A DNA stretch of 59,469 nt from Pilimelia terevasa (GCF_014647915.1 NZ_BMQC01000022.1:314-59782); one strand, 5' to 3'; positions 27,851-38,664 are shown, numbered from the stretch's first letter. Notes: generated from the letters alone by a model not told the origin. A program made the numbers and translations.

Positions 27851-28654
27851 GTGCACGCCCGACCCCCGGTCACCCCCGTCCCGGTCGACCCGTCTCCGGT
27901 CCGCCGCCGCGGACGCCGTCCCGCCGTGCGGCTGGCGGGCGCCGCCGCGGCGGTCGTGCTGCTGCTGGCCGGCTGCGCGCTGCCGGAGACCCCGTTCAGC
28001 CGGGCCGGTGCGCCGCGCACCGCCGCCCCGACGTCGACCGCCGTACCGGAGGCGGGGCAGCGGCTGGGCGACGGCGGGACCAGCGTCGCGGAGTTCCGCC
28101 AGGACGTGGAGGACGCGCGGTCCAGCGTCGAGGCGTACTGGCGCACCGCCCTGCCGGCGCAGGGCCGCCGGTTCCAGCCGGTGTCCCGGTTCATCGGCTA
28201 TCAGGGTGCGCGGGAGGTGAGCTGCGCCGGTACCCCGCTGGGCCTCAACAACGCCGCCTACTGCCCGGTCGGCGACTTCATCGCGTACGACCTCAACTGG
28301 GCGGTCGGCCAGTTCCGGCGGATCGGCGACGCGTTCATCTTCTACCTGGTCGGCCACGAGTACGGCCACGCGGTACAGCAGCGGCTGGGGATCCGGCACC
28401 AGTTCACGATCCAGCAGGAGCTGCAGGCCGACTGCATGGCCGGCGCGTGGATCAACGAGTCCGTCGCGCAGAAGGCGCTGCAGTTGCAGGGCGGCGACCT
28501 GGACGAGCTGCGCCGCGGCCTGCTGGCGGTCGCCGACGACCCGGACCAGCCGTGGTTCGCCCCGGGCGCCCACGGCTCGGCGCGGGAGCGCACCGACGCG
28601 TTCTTCAAGGGCTTCCGCGGCGAACTGGACACCTGCGAACTGGCCGGCCCCTGA
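27851..28654 (+). CDS. Lipoprotein neutral zinc metallopeptidase (YpfJ-like)
   Basis: A 267-residue predicted lipoprotein. A hydrophobic stretch ends in the lipobox LLAGC with Cys42. The peptidase domain has the zinc motif HEYGH (His169, Glu170, His173) and a downstream Glu in QQELQADCMAGAW, which is the pattern of the YpfJ/Zn_peptidase family. Cysteines at 125, 138, 194 and near the C-terminus may pair outside the cell. GTG 27851 has GGAGG 11 nt upstream. Substrate unknown. Confidence 0.9.
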   Translation: MHARPPVTPVPVDPSPVRRRGRRPAVRLAGAAAAVVLLLAGCALPETPFSRAGAPRTAAPTSTAVPEAGQRLGDGGTSVAEFRQDVEDARSSVEAYWRTALPAQGRRFQPVSRFIGYQGAREVSCAGTPLGLNNAAYCPVGDFIAYDLNWAVGQFRRIGDAFIFYLVGHEYGHAVQQRLGIRHQFTIQQELQADCMAGAWINESVAQKALQLQGGDLDELRRGLLAVADDPDQPWFAPGAHGSARERTDAFFKGFRGELDTCELAGP

Positions 28655-28674
28655 GCCGGCGGCCGCGCGGCCCC

Positions 28675-28730
28675 GTCCCGTGGTACCCGTCCCGCGGTGC
28701 CCGTCCCGCGGTGCCCGTCCCGCGGTGCCC
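28675..28730. repeat. Four tandem copies of a 14-bp repeat
   Basis: The unit GTCCCGCGGTGCCC occurs four times head to tail; the first copy differs at two positions (T for C, A for G). It lies just after the zinc-peptidase stop and before the hairpin terminator. Confidence 0.9.
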
Positions 28731-28742
28731 GTGCAGCCAGAG

Positions 28743-28788
28743 CGCGGGCGGTGGGCAGCGGCGTCCCCGCCGCTGCCCACCGCCCGCG
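28743..28788. terminator. Bidirectional hairpin terminator
   Basis: A perfect 21-bp stem (28743-28763 with 28768-28788) and TCCC loop lies between the convergent zinc-peptidase and ABC-permease genes, 6 bp from the permease stop. Confidence 0.85.
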
Positions 28789-28793
28789 GACCG

Positions 28794-31367
28794 CTACTCG
28801 TAGGCGATGGCGCGCAGCACGTTGAGCCGGGCCGCCCGGACGGCCGGCACGATCGCGGCGAACACCCCGGCGACGGCGGCGACGACGACCGCGGCGACGA
28901 GCTGCCACCACGGCACCCAGACGCCGGTGATCGCGTCCTGGTAGACCAGCGCCTTGGCCAGCGCCACCCCGATCCCCAGGCCCACGCCGACGCCCAGCAG
29001 CCCGCCGAACGCCGACATCAGGACGGCCTCGGTGCCGATCATCCGCACCACCGCCCCGCGGCCGAGCCCGATCGCCCGCAACATGCCCAGCTCCCGGGTC
29101 CGCTCGATGATGCTGAGCAGCAGGGTGTTGAGGATGCCGAGGAGTGCGATGACCATCGCCAGGCTGAGCAGCACCGTGATGATCAGTACCGCGATGTCGA
29201 CGACCTGGGTGACCTGGCGGGTCGTCGACGACTTGTCCTCCACCGTGACCGACGGGAAGTCCACCAGGATCTCCTCGACCTTGGCCTGCGTCGCGGCGAC
29301 GTCCGCGCCGTCCCGAACGTCGATCATGGCCTGGGGGATCAGCGGCCCGGCGAAGTCGGCGACGGCCGGCATCGGTACGACGAGGAAGTTGGCCCACAGC
29401 GGACTGGCCTCGACGGTGCCGACCAGCCTGTAGGGCCGCTCGGCGCCGGGCAGCGCGATGCGGACCGTGTCGCCGAGCTTCCAGTTGCGCGCCTTGGCGG
29501 TGTTCTCGTCGGCCACCAGCTCGCCCGCGTTCAGCGCGCGCACCTCGCCGCTGACCCGCTTCATGCCCATCGTGCGCTGGGCGCCGGGCACGTTGTCGAT
29601 CGCGCCGACGCCGATGCTGGCCGCGGTCTCGCCGTTGAGCCGGGGCGCCACCGCCAGGTGCATGGCGACGACCTCCTGCACCTCGGGTAGCTGCCGGATC
29701 CTCGCCACGGCCGCCGACGAGATGCCGATGCGGCCGTCGGGCTGCTGGAAGCCGATCGCCGCCGTCAGCTCGGCGCGCAGGGTGGTGTCCAGCGCGCGGA
29801 CCACCGACTCCTTGAACGACGTGGCCACGACGCTCGCCGCGGTCACCAGCATCACGCCGATCATCAGCGCGGAGGCGGTGACGGCGGTCCGGCGCGGGTT
29901 GCGGATGGCGTTGCGGACGCCGAGGCTGCCGGCCACCCCCCAGCCCACGAGCAGGCCGACGGCGCGGCCGACCGGGCGGGTGACCAGCGGCCCGAGCACG
30001 ATCGCGGCCAGGAACGCGACGCCGCACCCGGCGGCGACCATGGACAGCCCGTCGTCCTGCGCGCGCAGGCCGAGCACGATCAGGGCGGCGGCGCCGAGCC
30101 CGACGACGACCCCGACGGCGGCGCGCAGCCGCAGCGGCCGGTCGGTCACGGCGATCTCGCGCATCGCCGCCAGCGGCGGCACCCGGGAGGCGCGCAGCGC
30201 CGGCAGCAGGGCCGCGACCACGGTCACCAGGATCCCGATCGCGTACGAGTAGACGACCGTGTCCAGGCCGACGGTGATGCCGCTGCCCGGCAGCTTCGCG
30301 TCGCCCAGGTTGCCGAGGACCCAGCTCCCGCCGCCGCCGATCAGGGCGCCGAGCCCCAGCCCGAGCGTGCCGCCAACGACGCCGACGATCAGTGCCTCCA
30401 CCAGCACCGACCAGGTCACCTGCCCGCGGCTGGCTCCCAGGGCGCGCATCATGGCCAGCTCACGAGCGCGCTGGGTGACGAGGACGTTGAACGTGTTGAA
30501 GATCAGGAAAATGCCGACCAGCAGGGCGACCCCGGCGAACGGCGTCAGGACCCACTTGGTCAGCCCGGAGATCGAGTCGGACACGGCCGCGGCCTGGTCC
30601 GCACTGGACTGCTTGCCGGTCTTGGCCTCGAACGTCGCCGGCAGCACCGCCGACACCCGGTCGCGCAGCGCCTCGTCGCTCACCCCCGCGTCGGCGGTCA
30701 GCGACACCCCGTCGTACAGCCCGGTCCGGCCGTAGAACGCCTCCTGGGCCTGGGCCATGGGCAGCAGGACCACGGTCTCGCCGCCGAGGCTGTCGCGCCC
30801 GCCGGCGTACGCGGCGACGCCGACCACGGTGAACATTTGCGGCCGCTGCAGCCGCGGCAGGAACACCTTCACCTGCCGGCCGACGGCGGCGTGGGCCTGG
30901 GCGGCGGTGTGCCGGCTCAGCGCGACCTCGCCGGCCCCGGTCGGCCAGCGGCCCTCGGCGAGCGAGAGGACCCCCATCGGGTCGCCCTCGGCGCCGATGC
31001 CGATGCCGAGCTGCGGCGGGCCGCCGCCGGGCAGCGGCTTGCCGGTCTGCGTGTCGTAGGGGACCACGAACGCCGACGTGACATCGGGCGAGACGGCCCC
31101 GACCCCGTCGACGGCCGCGACCCGGTCGAGCTCGGCCTGGGTCATGGACGGCGGCTTCTGGCTGGGCTGCGCCGGGTCGGTGCGGGCGGTGACCTGTACG
31201 GCCACATTGGTCGACACCGAGGCGAACATGGCCTTGAACCGGGCGCCCAGGGAGTCGGAGAGCACGAGGGCACCGGAGAAGAACCCGACCCCGAGCACGA
31301 TGGCGATGACCGCGAGGGTCAGGCGGAGTTTGCGGTCCAGCAGACCGCGCAGGCTGGCGCGCAGCAT
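28794..31367 (-). CDS. ABC transporter permease, two FtsX modules
   Basis: An 857-residue membrane protein. An N-terminal helix (LTLAVIAIVLGVGFFSGALV) and large extracytoplasmic domain are followed by the first FtsX block (about 265-420), a pair of central helices, a second extracytoplasmic domain and a second FtsX block at the C-terminus (LLSLAMVIALLGILNTLLLS, ERTRELGMLRAIGLGRG). This is the layout of the large FtsX-like permeases paired with a LolD/MacB-type ATPase, which usually move lipids or lipoproteins or act mechanically. Cargo unknown. ATG 31367 overlaps the ATPase stop by one base (TGATG), so the two are coupled. Confidence 0.92.
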   Translation of the reverse strand: MLRASLRGLLDRKLRLTLAVIAIVLGVGFFSGALVLSDSLGARFKAMFASVSTNVAVQVTARTDPAQPSQKPPSMTQAELDRVAAVDGVGAVSPDVTSAFVVPYDTQTGKPLPGGGPPQLGIGIGAEGDPMGVLSLAEGRWPTGAGEVALSRHTAAQAHAAVGRQVKVFLPRLQRPQMFTVVGVAAYAGGRDSLGGETVVLLPMAQAQEAFYGRTGLYDGVSLTADAGVSDEALRDRVSAVLPATFEAKTGKQSSADQAAAVSDSISGLTKWVLTPFAGVALLVGIFLIFNTFNVLVTQRARELAMMRALGASRGQVTWSVLVEALIVGVVGGTLGLGLGALIGGGGSWVLGNLGDAKLPGSGITVGLDTVVYSYAIGILVTVVAALLPALRASRVPPLAAMREIAVTDRPLRLRAAVGVVVGLGAAALIVLGLRAQDDGLSMVAAGCGVAFLAAIVLGPLVTRPVGRAVGLLVGWGVAGSLGVRNAIRNPRRTAVTASALMIGVMLVTAASVVATSFKESVVRALDTTLRAELTAAIGFQQPDGRIGISSAAVARIRQLPEVQEVVAMHLAVAPRLNGETAASIGVGAIDNVPGAQRTMGMKRVSGEVRALNAGELVADENTAKARNWKLGDTVRIALPGAERPYRLVGTVEASPLWANFLVVPMPAVADFAGPLIPQAMIDVRDGADVAATQAKVEEILVDFPSVTVEDKSSTTRQVTQVVDIAVLIITVLLSLAMVIALLGILNTLLLSIIERTRELGMLRAIGLGRGAVVRMIGTEAVLMSAFGGLLGVGVGLGIGVALAKALVYQDAITGVWVPWWQLVAAVVVAAVAGVFAAIVPAVRAARLNVLRAIAYE

Positions 31368-32116
31368 CAGCGGCCGTCCCCGCTGGTCTCCAGGCTCTTG
31401 AGCTGGTCGTGGACGGCGTCGGCCGTCGGCGCGGCCAGTTCGCTGATGATCTGGCCGTCCTTGAGGAAGACGACCCGGTCCGCGTAGCTGGCGGCGCCCG
31501 CGTCGTGGGTGACCATGACGATCGTCTGCCGGTGGGCGTCGACCGCCTCGCGCAGGAACCGCAGCACCTCCGCGCCGGACCTGGAGTCCAGGTTCCCGGT
31601 CGGCTCGTCGGCGAAGACGACCGCGGGGCGGCCGGCCAGGGCGCGCGCGCACGCCACCCGCTGCTGCTGCCCGCCGGACAGCTCGGTCGGCTTGTGGCTC
31701 AGCCGGTCCCGCAGGCCGAGGGTGTCCACGATGGTGTCGAACCAGGCCATGTCCGGCTTGCGGCCGGCAATCGTCAGCGGCAGCAGGATGTTCTCCTGCG
31801 CGCTCAGCGTCGGCATCAGGTTGAACTGCTGGAACACGAACCCGATCTGGTCCCGCCGCAGGGCCGTGAGCCCGGCGTCGCGCAGGCCCGTCACCCGGGT
31901 GCTGCCGATGAACACCTCACCGGCGCTGACCGTGTCGAGCCCGGCCAGGCAGTGCATCAAGGTCGACTTGCCGGAGCCGGACGGCCCCATCACCGCCGTG
32001 AACTCGGCGCTGCGCAGGGCCACGTCCACCCCGGCCAGCGCCGTCACCTGCGCCTCGCCGCTGCCGTAGCGCTTCCACAGACCCTCCGCGCGGGCGGCGA
32101 TCCCCGTCGTCTCCAC
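31367..32116 (-). CDS. ABC transporter ATP-binding protein (LolD/MacB type)
   Basis: A 249-residue ATPase with Walker A GPSGSGKST (44-52), the Q-loop region VFQQFNLMPTLSAQENI, signature LSGGQQQR, Walker B VVFADEP with TGNLDS, and the H-loop VTHD. It partners the FtsX-type permease encoded directly downstream. GTG 32116 is preferred because GGGGAG lies about 6 nt upstream; the frame extends to 32233 without support. Confidence 0.93.
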   Translation of the reverse strand: METTGIAARAEGLWKRYGSGEAQVTALAGVDVALRSAEFTAVMGPSGSGKSTLMHCLAGLDTVSAGEVFIGSTRVTGLRDAGLTALRRDQIGFVFQQFNLMPTLSAQENILLPLTIAGRKPDMAWFDTIVDTLGLRDRLSHKPTELSGGQQQRVACARALAGRPAVVFADEPTGNLDSRSGAEVLRFLREAVDAHRQTIVMVTHDAGAASYADRVVFLKDGQIISELAAPTADAVHDQLKSLETSGDGR

Positions 32117-32248
32117 TTCCAACTCCCCTGTCGCTGTCCTGGGCGCCGCGGGACGCGGCGTACCCGCGTCGGCGGCGACCCCGCGCCGGACCGGCGACCG
32201 GCGGGGGCGGATGCGCCCAGCCGACTCGATCACCGTGGCGACCCGACG

Positions 32249-33271
32249 CTATCGCGGCGGCGCAACCGGGTTCGTGGCGCCGCGCGGACCGTCCGGCTGA
32301 CTGCCGCCCGCGCCGGCATCCGCCGCCACCGCCGCGGCGCCGGTGCGGGAGAGGGGGACGAGCTGCGGGAACGGCGGGGGCGTCCCACCGAAGGCCGGAC
32401 ACCGCGACTGGTGGTGACACCAGTCACAGAGCCGGCTCGGCGTCGGGCGGAAGTCGCGGTCCGCCGTGGCCCGGGCGATCGCCCCCCACAGGGCCAGCAG
32501 GGTGCGCTCGAACCGGGTCAGCTCCTCGGCGTCGGGCTGGTAGTCGCACGCCTCGGCGTCCTTCAGGTACAGCAGGCGCAGCGCCCTGGGCACCGCGCCG
32601 CGCGCCCGCCACAGCACCAGCGCGTAGAACTTGAGCTGGAACAGCGCCCGCGCCTCGAACGCCTCCCGCGGCGCGCCGCCGGTCTTGTAGTCCACCACCC
32701 GCATCGCCCCGTCGGGGGCGATGTCGAGCCGGTCCACGTACCCGCGCAGCAGCAGCGCGTCGGCCACGACCGCCGAGACCAGCGCCTCCCGCTCGGCCGG
32801 CTCCAGCCGCCGCGGGTCCTCCACCGCGAAGTAGCCGCCCAGCAGCTCCCGGGCCGAGTCCAGGAACGCCGCCACGGCGGCCTCGTCGGCGAACAGCTCC
32901 GCCAGCTCCGGCTCCTCGGCGGTCAGCGCCGCCCAGCGCGGGGCCACCAGCCCCGCCGCCGCGGCCGGGGTGCGGGCGTCGGCCGGCAGGTCGAACAGGT
33001 GCTCCAGGACCGCGTGCACCAGCGTGCCCCGCACCTGCTCGGGGGTGGGCCGCTCGGGCAGCCGGTCGATGGTGCGGAAGCGGAACAGCAGCGGGCACGT
33101 CTTGAAGTCGGCCGCCCGCGAGGGCGACAGCGAGGGCATCGCCGGCTCGGCGGTCGCCCCGTCGGCCCCGGCCCAGGCCGCCGGCCCGCCCGCTGCGCCG
33201 CCGCCGGGCGGGGCGACCTCGGCGTGCGGGGTGCCCGGTGTGCCGGCCGATGGTGCCGTATCCGCGCTCAT
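32249..33271 (-). CDS. RecB-family PD-(D/E)XK nuclease with probable Fe-S cluster
   Basis: A 340-residue single-domain RecB-type exonuclease. Catalytic residues are Asp180 (GYVDRLD), Asp194 and Lys196 (VVDYKTG). Cys59 (FKTCP) together with Cys282, Cys285 and Cys291 near the C-terminus make the Cas4/AddB-type iron-sulphur staple. Residues 1-45 are a disordered Ala/Gly/Pro tail. It lies divergently beside the site-2 protease and trmI, as Rv2119 does beside Rv2118c. Role probably DNA repair. ATG 33271 is leaderless. Confidence 0.9.
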   Translation of the reverse strand: MSADTAPSAGTPGTPHAEVAPPGGGAAGGPAAWAGADGATAEPAMPSLSPSRAADFKTCPLLFRFRTIDRLPERPTPEQVRGTLVHAVLEHLFDLPADARTPAAAAGLVAPRWAALTAEEPELAELFADEAAVAAFLDSARELLGGYFAVEDPRRLEPAEREALVSAVVADALLLRGYVDRLDIAPDGAMRVVDYKTGGAPREAFEARALFQLKFYALVLWRARGAVPRALRLLYLKDAEACDYQPDAEELTRFERTLLALWGAIARATADRDFRPTPSRLCDWCHHQSRCPAFGGTPPPFPQLVPLSRTGAAAVAADAGAGGSQPDGPRGATNPVAPPR

Positions 33272-33277
33272 GTCCGA

Positions 33278-33283
33278 AGGTTA
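33278..33283 (-). promoter_or_regulatory. -10 box (TAACCT) of the leaderless RecB-like gene
   Basis: On the minus strand TAACCT ends 6 nt before the ATG at 33271. Confidence 0.5.
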
Positions 33284-33322
33284 GGGCACCGGTACGACAC
33301 GTCGGCACGCCGGCGGGATGCG

Positions 33323-33328
33323 TAGCAT
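33323..33328 (+). promoter_or_regulatory. -10 box (TAGCAT) upstream of the site-2 protease
   Basis: TAGCAT ends 7 nt before a GTG at 33336, which opens a six-codon ORF, and 24 nt before the protease ATG. A TSS near 33336 would make the short ORF leaderless. Confidence 0.45.
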
Positions 33329-33335
33329 TCTCCCC

Positions 33336-33356
33336 GTGAGAGTAGGACCGGCATGA
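33336..33356 (+). CDS. Six-codon leaderless mini-ORF coupled to the site-2 protease gene
   Basis: GTG AGA GTA GGA CCG GCA TGA. The stop overlaps the protease start as ATGA (33353-33356). With the -10 box 7 nt upstream, this is a candidate leaderless leader ORF that would deliver ribosomes to the main gene. GTAGGA inside it might instead act as a weak Shine-Dalgarno for ATG 33353, so translation is unproven. Confidence 0.35.
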   Translation: MRVGPA

Positions 33357-34489
33357 CCGCCATCCCCGCGCCGCCGCCCCCGGGCGCCCGGCGGCCGGGC
33401 ATCCCGCTGGGCCGGCTGGCCGGCGCGCCGGTCCACCTCCAGCCCTCGGCCCTGCTGTTCGCCGGCCTGGTCGCGCTGGCCTACCGCCCGGTCGTCGCCG
33501 CCGGCCACACCACGGCCGCCGCGTACCTCATCGCCCTGGTGTTCGTCGTCCTGCTGTTCGCCTCCGTCCTCCTGCACGAGCTGGGCCACGCGCTGGTGGC
33601 CCGCCGGTACGGCATCGGCGTCCGCGGCATCACCCTCGAACTGCTCGGCGGCTACACCGAGCTGGACCGCCCGGCACCCCGCCCCGGGGTCGACCTGGCC
33701 GTGGCCGCCGCCGGCCCGCTGGTCTCGCTCACCCTCGGCGGCGCCGGGGCCGCGCTGGCCGCCGCCGTCCCCGGCGACGGCATCGTCAACACCCTGCTCA
33801 CCCAGCTCGCGGTCAGCAACCTCGTCGTGGGCCTGTTCAACAGCCTGCCCGGCCTGCCGCTGGACGGCGGCCGGGTGCTGGCCGCGGCGGTCTGGCGGTT
33901 CACCGGCGACCGCGGCCGCGGCGTCGTCGCGGCCGGCTGGGTCGGCCGGGGCGTGGCGCTGGTGACGGCGGTGACGGCGCTGCTGCTGTTCCAGCTCGGC
34001 TTCCAGTCGCTGTTCGGGCTGGCGTTCGCGCTCCTGCTGGTGGTCACCCTCTGGCAGGGGGCGGGTGCCGCCGTCCGGGCGGTCCGCGGCGCGCGCGCCG
34101 CCGCCCCGGGCCTGGCCGCGCTCGCCGCCCCGCTGGCCGGGGTACCGGCGGGCACGCCGCTGGCCCGGGCACAGGACCAGCTCGCGGCCAGCCCGCGCCC
34201 CGACGCCGTGCTCGCGGTGCTCGACCCGCAGGACCGGGTGGTCGCGGTCGTGGACGACGCGGCCGCCGCCGCGGTACCCCCCGCCCACCGCGGCGAGGTG
34301 GACGTGGCGACCGTGGCGCGGGCACTGTCGACGGTGCCGGCCCTGCCCGTCACGGCGGCCGTCGCCGACCTGCGCGAGATCCTGGAGTCGAACCCGGCCG
34401 CGCTGTACCTCGTGACCTCGGGTGAAGATGTGTGCGGCGTCCTGCGGGCCGCCGTGCTCACCGACTGGCTCGAATCGCAAAGGAAGTGA
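33353..34489 (+). CDS. Site-2 protease family (M50) membrane protein
   Basis: A 378-residue intramembrane metalloprotease. The zinc motif HELGH is at 75-79 in the second hydrophobic segment; the third zinc ligand is the Asp in LPGLPLDGGR. About six membrane helices (30-235) precede a soluble C-terminal domain (240-378) that looks like a degenerate CBS pair. Such proteins release membrane-tethered factors or degrade membrane proteins; the target is unknown. It sits 3 nt before trmI and is probably co-transcribed with it. Confidence 0.9.
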   Translation: MTAIPAPPPPGARRPGIPLGRLAGAPVHLQPSALLFAGLVALAYRPVVAAGHTTAAAYLIALVFVVLLFASVLLHELGHALVARRYGIGVRGITLELLGGYTELDRPAPRPGVDLAVAAAGPLVSLTLGGAGAALAAAVPGDGIVNTLLTQLAVSNLVVGLFNSLPGLPLDGGRVLAAAVWRFTGDRGRGVVAAGWVGRGVALVTAVTALLLFQLGFQSLFGLAFALLLVVTLWQGAGAAVRAVRGARAAAPGLAALAAPLAGVPAGTPLARAQDQLAASPRPDAVLAVLDPQDRVVAVVDDAAAAAVPPAHRGEVDVATVARALSTVPALPVTAAVADLREILESNPAALYLVTSGEDVCGVLRAAVLTDWLESQRK

Positions 34490-35997
<1,508 letters not shown>

Positions 35998-36019
35998 GGC
36001 GCCGCGCGCCGGTCCGGCC

Positions 36020-36325
36020 TCAGTCGGCCGGGGCGGAGACGACCGCGCCGTCGGCGACCCGCCGCACGTGGATGCACTCGCCGGGGCAGTCGCGGGAGGC
36101 GTCGAGCACGTCGATCCGCAGCCGCCCGGGGACGGCCACCTGGCTGCCCGGGTCGGTCCGCAGCTCGCCGTCGGCGCCCTTGACGTAGGCCAGCCCGTCG
36201 ATGTCGAACTCGAAGATCTCGGGGGCGTACTGCACGCACAGCCCGTCCCCGGTGCACAGGTCCTGGTCGACCGAGACCTCGACCGCCCCGGTCCCGTCGG
36301 CCTCAGGAGTCGCCTCGGTCCCCAT
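36020..36325 (-). CDS. Ferredoxin, probably [3Fe-4S]
   Basis: A 101-residue small electron carrier. Cys24 and Cys30 (CTGDGLC) and Cys80 (CP) form the C-x5-C...CP pattern of single-cluster [3Fe-4S] ferredoxins; Cys84 follows as CPGEC and could allow a fourth ligand. The N-terminal 15 residues are an acidic tail. ATG 36325 has GGAGG 6 nt upstream. It is convergent with the unknown gene and divergent from mpa. A link to the proteasome genes is positional only. Confidence 0.9.
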   Translation of the reverse strand: MGTEATPEADGTGAVEVSVDQDLCTGDGLCVQYAPEIFEFDIDGLAYVKGADGELRTDPGSQVAVPGRLRIDVLDASRDCPGECIHVRRVADGAVVSAPAD

Positions 36326-36477
36326 CCGTCGCCTCCGTACCTGCGAACTATCCCGAAATTCCGTTCTGAGCGCTACCATCGCGATTGTGCACTGAGAATA
36401 CGTATGTGCCGTAGTTCCTTTGCGGTACGGCGTTCCGCGGTGCCAGTGACGACCGGGTCGCCGACACCGCGTCGGAC

Positions 36478-36507
36478 ATCGACCACAACACGAGCGATAT
36501 CGACCAC
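36478..36507. repeat. Two 9-bp direct repeats 21 bp apart upstream of mpa
   Basis: ATCGACCAC occurs at 36478-36486 and 36499-36507, two helical turns apart, in the 397-bp ferredoxin-mpa intergenic region. It may be a regulator-binding site. The rest of the region holds promoters and a weak 45-codon frame (36526-36663) that I do not call. Confidence 0.35.
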
Positions 36508-36679
36508 GGCGAGTCTCGACGGGTCATGAGTCCCCACAAGTCCAATAACGCGAGGGGCACTCCGGCGTCTGTCCGCCGACCGTACCCGACCGTCCGGCGG
36601 GTGGCCCAGCCGCACCCGCCGTGCGGATCAACGTTGGCGACCGGGGTGTCGGGTCTGCCTTGAATGCGCGGTGAACGGT

Positions 36680-36685
36680 TAGGGT
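36680..36685 (+). promoter_or_regulatory. Possible -10 box of mpa
   Basis: TAGGGT with TTGAAT (36660-36665) upstream, though the 14-bp spacer is short. The overlapping TTAGAG at 36685 gives a 19-bp spacer. The mpa start is 38-43 nt further on, behind GGGAGG. Confidence 0.35.
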
Positions 36686-36722
36686 TAGAGCACAACGTTC
36701 AAACCCCCCGGGGAGGTGGGAC

Positions 36723-38546
36723 GTGGCACGCAGCGACGATCGTGGTGACAACGCCGCTCGCAACGACAACGCAGGCGGTGACGCCGCGCGTGGCGACGCC
36801 GGCTCGCGCGCCGCACGGTGGGAGAAGGAGGCGCAGGACCTCTCCGCCCAGGTGGCATTCCTGCAAGAAGAGCTGGCGATGGTCCGGCGCAAGGTGACCG
36901 AGAGCCCGCGGCACGTCCGCCAGTTGGAGGAGCGCCTGGCCGCGACCCAGGCGCAACTGTCCCGGACGAACGAGAACAACGAGCGCCTGGTGGCCACCCT
37001 CAAGGAGGCCCGGACCCAGATCGTGGCGCTCAAGGAGGAGATCGACAAGCTCGCCCAGCCGCCCAGCGGCTACGGCGTGTTCCTCGCCCGGCACGACGAC
37101 GGCACGATCGACATCTTCACCGGCGGGCGCAAGCTGCGGGTGAGCGTCTCGCCCTCGATCGAGTCCGAGGAGCTGCGCCGGGGCCAGGAGGTCCTGCTCA
37201 ACGACGCGATGAACGTGGTGGCCGCGCTGGGCGTCGAGCGCTCCGGCGAGATCGCGCTGCTGAAGGAGATCCTGGAGGGCGGCGACCGCGCCCTGGTCAT
37301 CTCCCACTCCGACGAGGAGCGGGTCGTCTTCCTGGCGGAGGCCCTGGCCGAGGTGCCGCTGCGGGCCGGCGACGCGCTGATGATCGAGCCCCGCTCGGCG
37401 TACGCCTACGAGCGCATCCCCAAGAGCGAGGTCGAGGAGCTGGTCCTGGAGGAGGTGCCCGACGTCGACTACACCGACATCGGCGGCCTGCACTCCCAGA
37501 TCGAGATGATCCGCGACGCCGTCGAGCTGCCGTTCCTGCACGCGGAGCTGTTCCGCGAGCACCAGCTCCGCCCGCCGAAGGGCATCCTGCTGTACGGCCC
37601 GCCCGGCTGCGGCAAGACGATGATCGCCAAGGCGGTCGCCAACTCGCTGGCCAAGAAGATCGCCGAGCGCAAGGGCGAGGAGAAGCACACCAGCTTCTTC
37701 CTCAACATCAAGGGCCCGGAGCTGCTCAACAAGTACGTGGGCGAGACCGAGCGGCACATCCGGCTGATCTTCCAGCGGGCGCGGGAGAAGGCCGGCGAGG
37801 GTACGCCGGTCATCGTGTTCTTCGACGAGATGGACTCGGTGTTCCGCACCCGCGGCTCCGGCGTCTCCTCCGACGTGGAGAACACGATCGTCCCGCAGTT
37901 GCTGAGCGAGATCGACGGCGTGGAGGGCCTGGAGAACGTCATCGTCATCGGCGCCTCCAACCGCGAGGACATGATCGACCCGGCGATCCTGCGGCCCGGC
38001 CGCCTCGACGTGAAGATCAAGATCGAGCGGCCCGACGCCGAGTCCGCCAAGGACATCTTCGCCAAGTACATCCTCACCGGCCTCCCGCTGGCCGCCGACG
38101 ACGTCGCCGAGCACGGCGGCGACCCGAAGGCGACGGTGGCCGCGATGATCGACGCGGTGGTCCTGCGGATGTACTCGGAGACGGAGGAGAACAGGTTCCT
38201 GGAGGTCACCTACGCCAACGGGGACAAGGAGGTCCTGTACTTCAAGGACTTCAACTCCGGCGCGATGATCCAGAACATCGTGGACCGCGGCAAGAAGATG
38301 GCCATCAAGGAGTTCCTCTCCTCGGGCAGCAAGGGCCTGCGGCTCCAGCACCTGCTCGACGCCTGCGTCGACGAGTTCCGGGAGAACGAGGACCTGCCCA
38401 ACACCACCAACCCCGACGACTGGGCGCGGATCTCCGGCAAGAAGGGCGAGCGGATCGTCTACATCCGCACGCTGGTCTCCGGCGGGAAGGGCTCCGAGGC
38501 GGGCCGCTCCATCGAGACCGCCAGCAACACCGGCCAGTACCTCTAG
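36723..38546 (+). CDS. mpa: Proteasome-associated AAA ATPase Mpa (ARC)
   Basis: A 607-residue AAA+ unfoldase that recognises Pup on tagged proteins and feeds them to the 20S core. An N-terminal coiled coil (about 25-95) binds Pup; two OB-type beta domains follow (about 100-245). The AAA domain has Walker A GPPGCGKT (292-299), Walker B VFFDEMDS (Asp368, Glu369) and the second region of homology ILRPGRLD. The C-terminus ends GQYL, the motif that docks into PrcA pockets. GTG 36723 has GGGAGG about 6 nt upstream. First gene of the Pup-proteasome cluster. Confidence 0.97.
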   Translation: MARSDDRGDNAARNDNAGGDAARGDAGSRAARWEKEAQDLSAQVAFLQEELAMVRRKVTESPRHVRQLEERLAATQAQLSRTNENNERLVATLKEARTQIVALKEEIDKLAQPPSGYGVFLARHDDGTIDIFTGGRKLRVSVSPSIESEELRRGQEVLLNDAMNVVAALGVERSGEIALLKEILEGGDRALVISHSDEERVVFLAEALAEVPLRAGDALMIEPRSAYAYERIPKSEVEELVLEEVPDVDYTDIGGLHSQIEMIRDAVELPFLHAELFREHQLRPPKGILLYGPPGCGKTMIAKAVANSLAKKIAERKGEEKHTSFFLNIKGPELLNKYVGETERHIRLIFQRAREKAGEGTPVIVFFDEMDSVFRTRGSGVSSDVENTIVPQLLSEIDGVEGLENVIVIGASNREDMIDPAILRPGRLDVKIKIERPDAESAKDIFAKYILTGLPLAADDVAEHGGDPKATVAAMIDAVVLRMYSETEENRFLEVTYANGDKEVLYFKDFNSGAMIQNIVDRGKKMAIKEFLSSGSKGLRLQHLLDACVDEFRENEDLPNTTNPDDWARISGKKGERIVYIRTLVSGGKGSEAGRSIETASNTGQYL

Positions 38547-38664
38547 CGACACCGGCACCCAGCGACACATCGACGGCGGCGCCCGGGTCACCCCGCGGCG
38601 CCGTCGCCGCGTCCGCGCCCGGGTTTCCCCGCCGCGCCCCGCGCCGTCGGCGCGCCGGGGCGAC

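Noticed and set aside
28675-28730. CRISPR-like array
   Set aside because: The repeats are 14 bp and directly abutting with no spacers, so this is a simple tandem repeat.
36526-36663. A 45-codon ORF between ferredoxin and mpa
   Set aside because: No ribosome site, no -10 at leaderless spacing, and a composition like random translation of this region.
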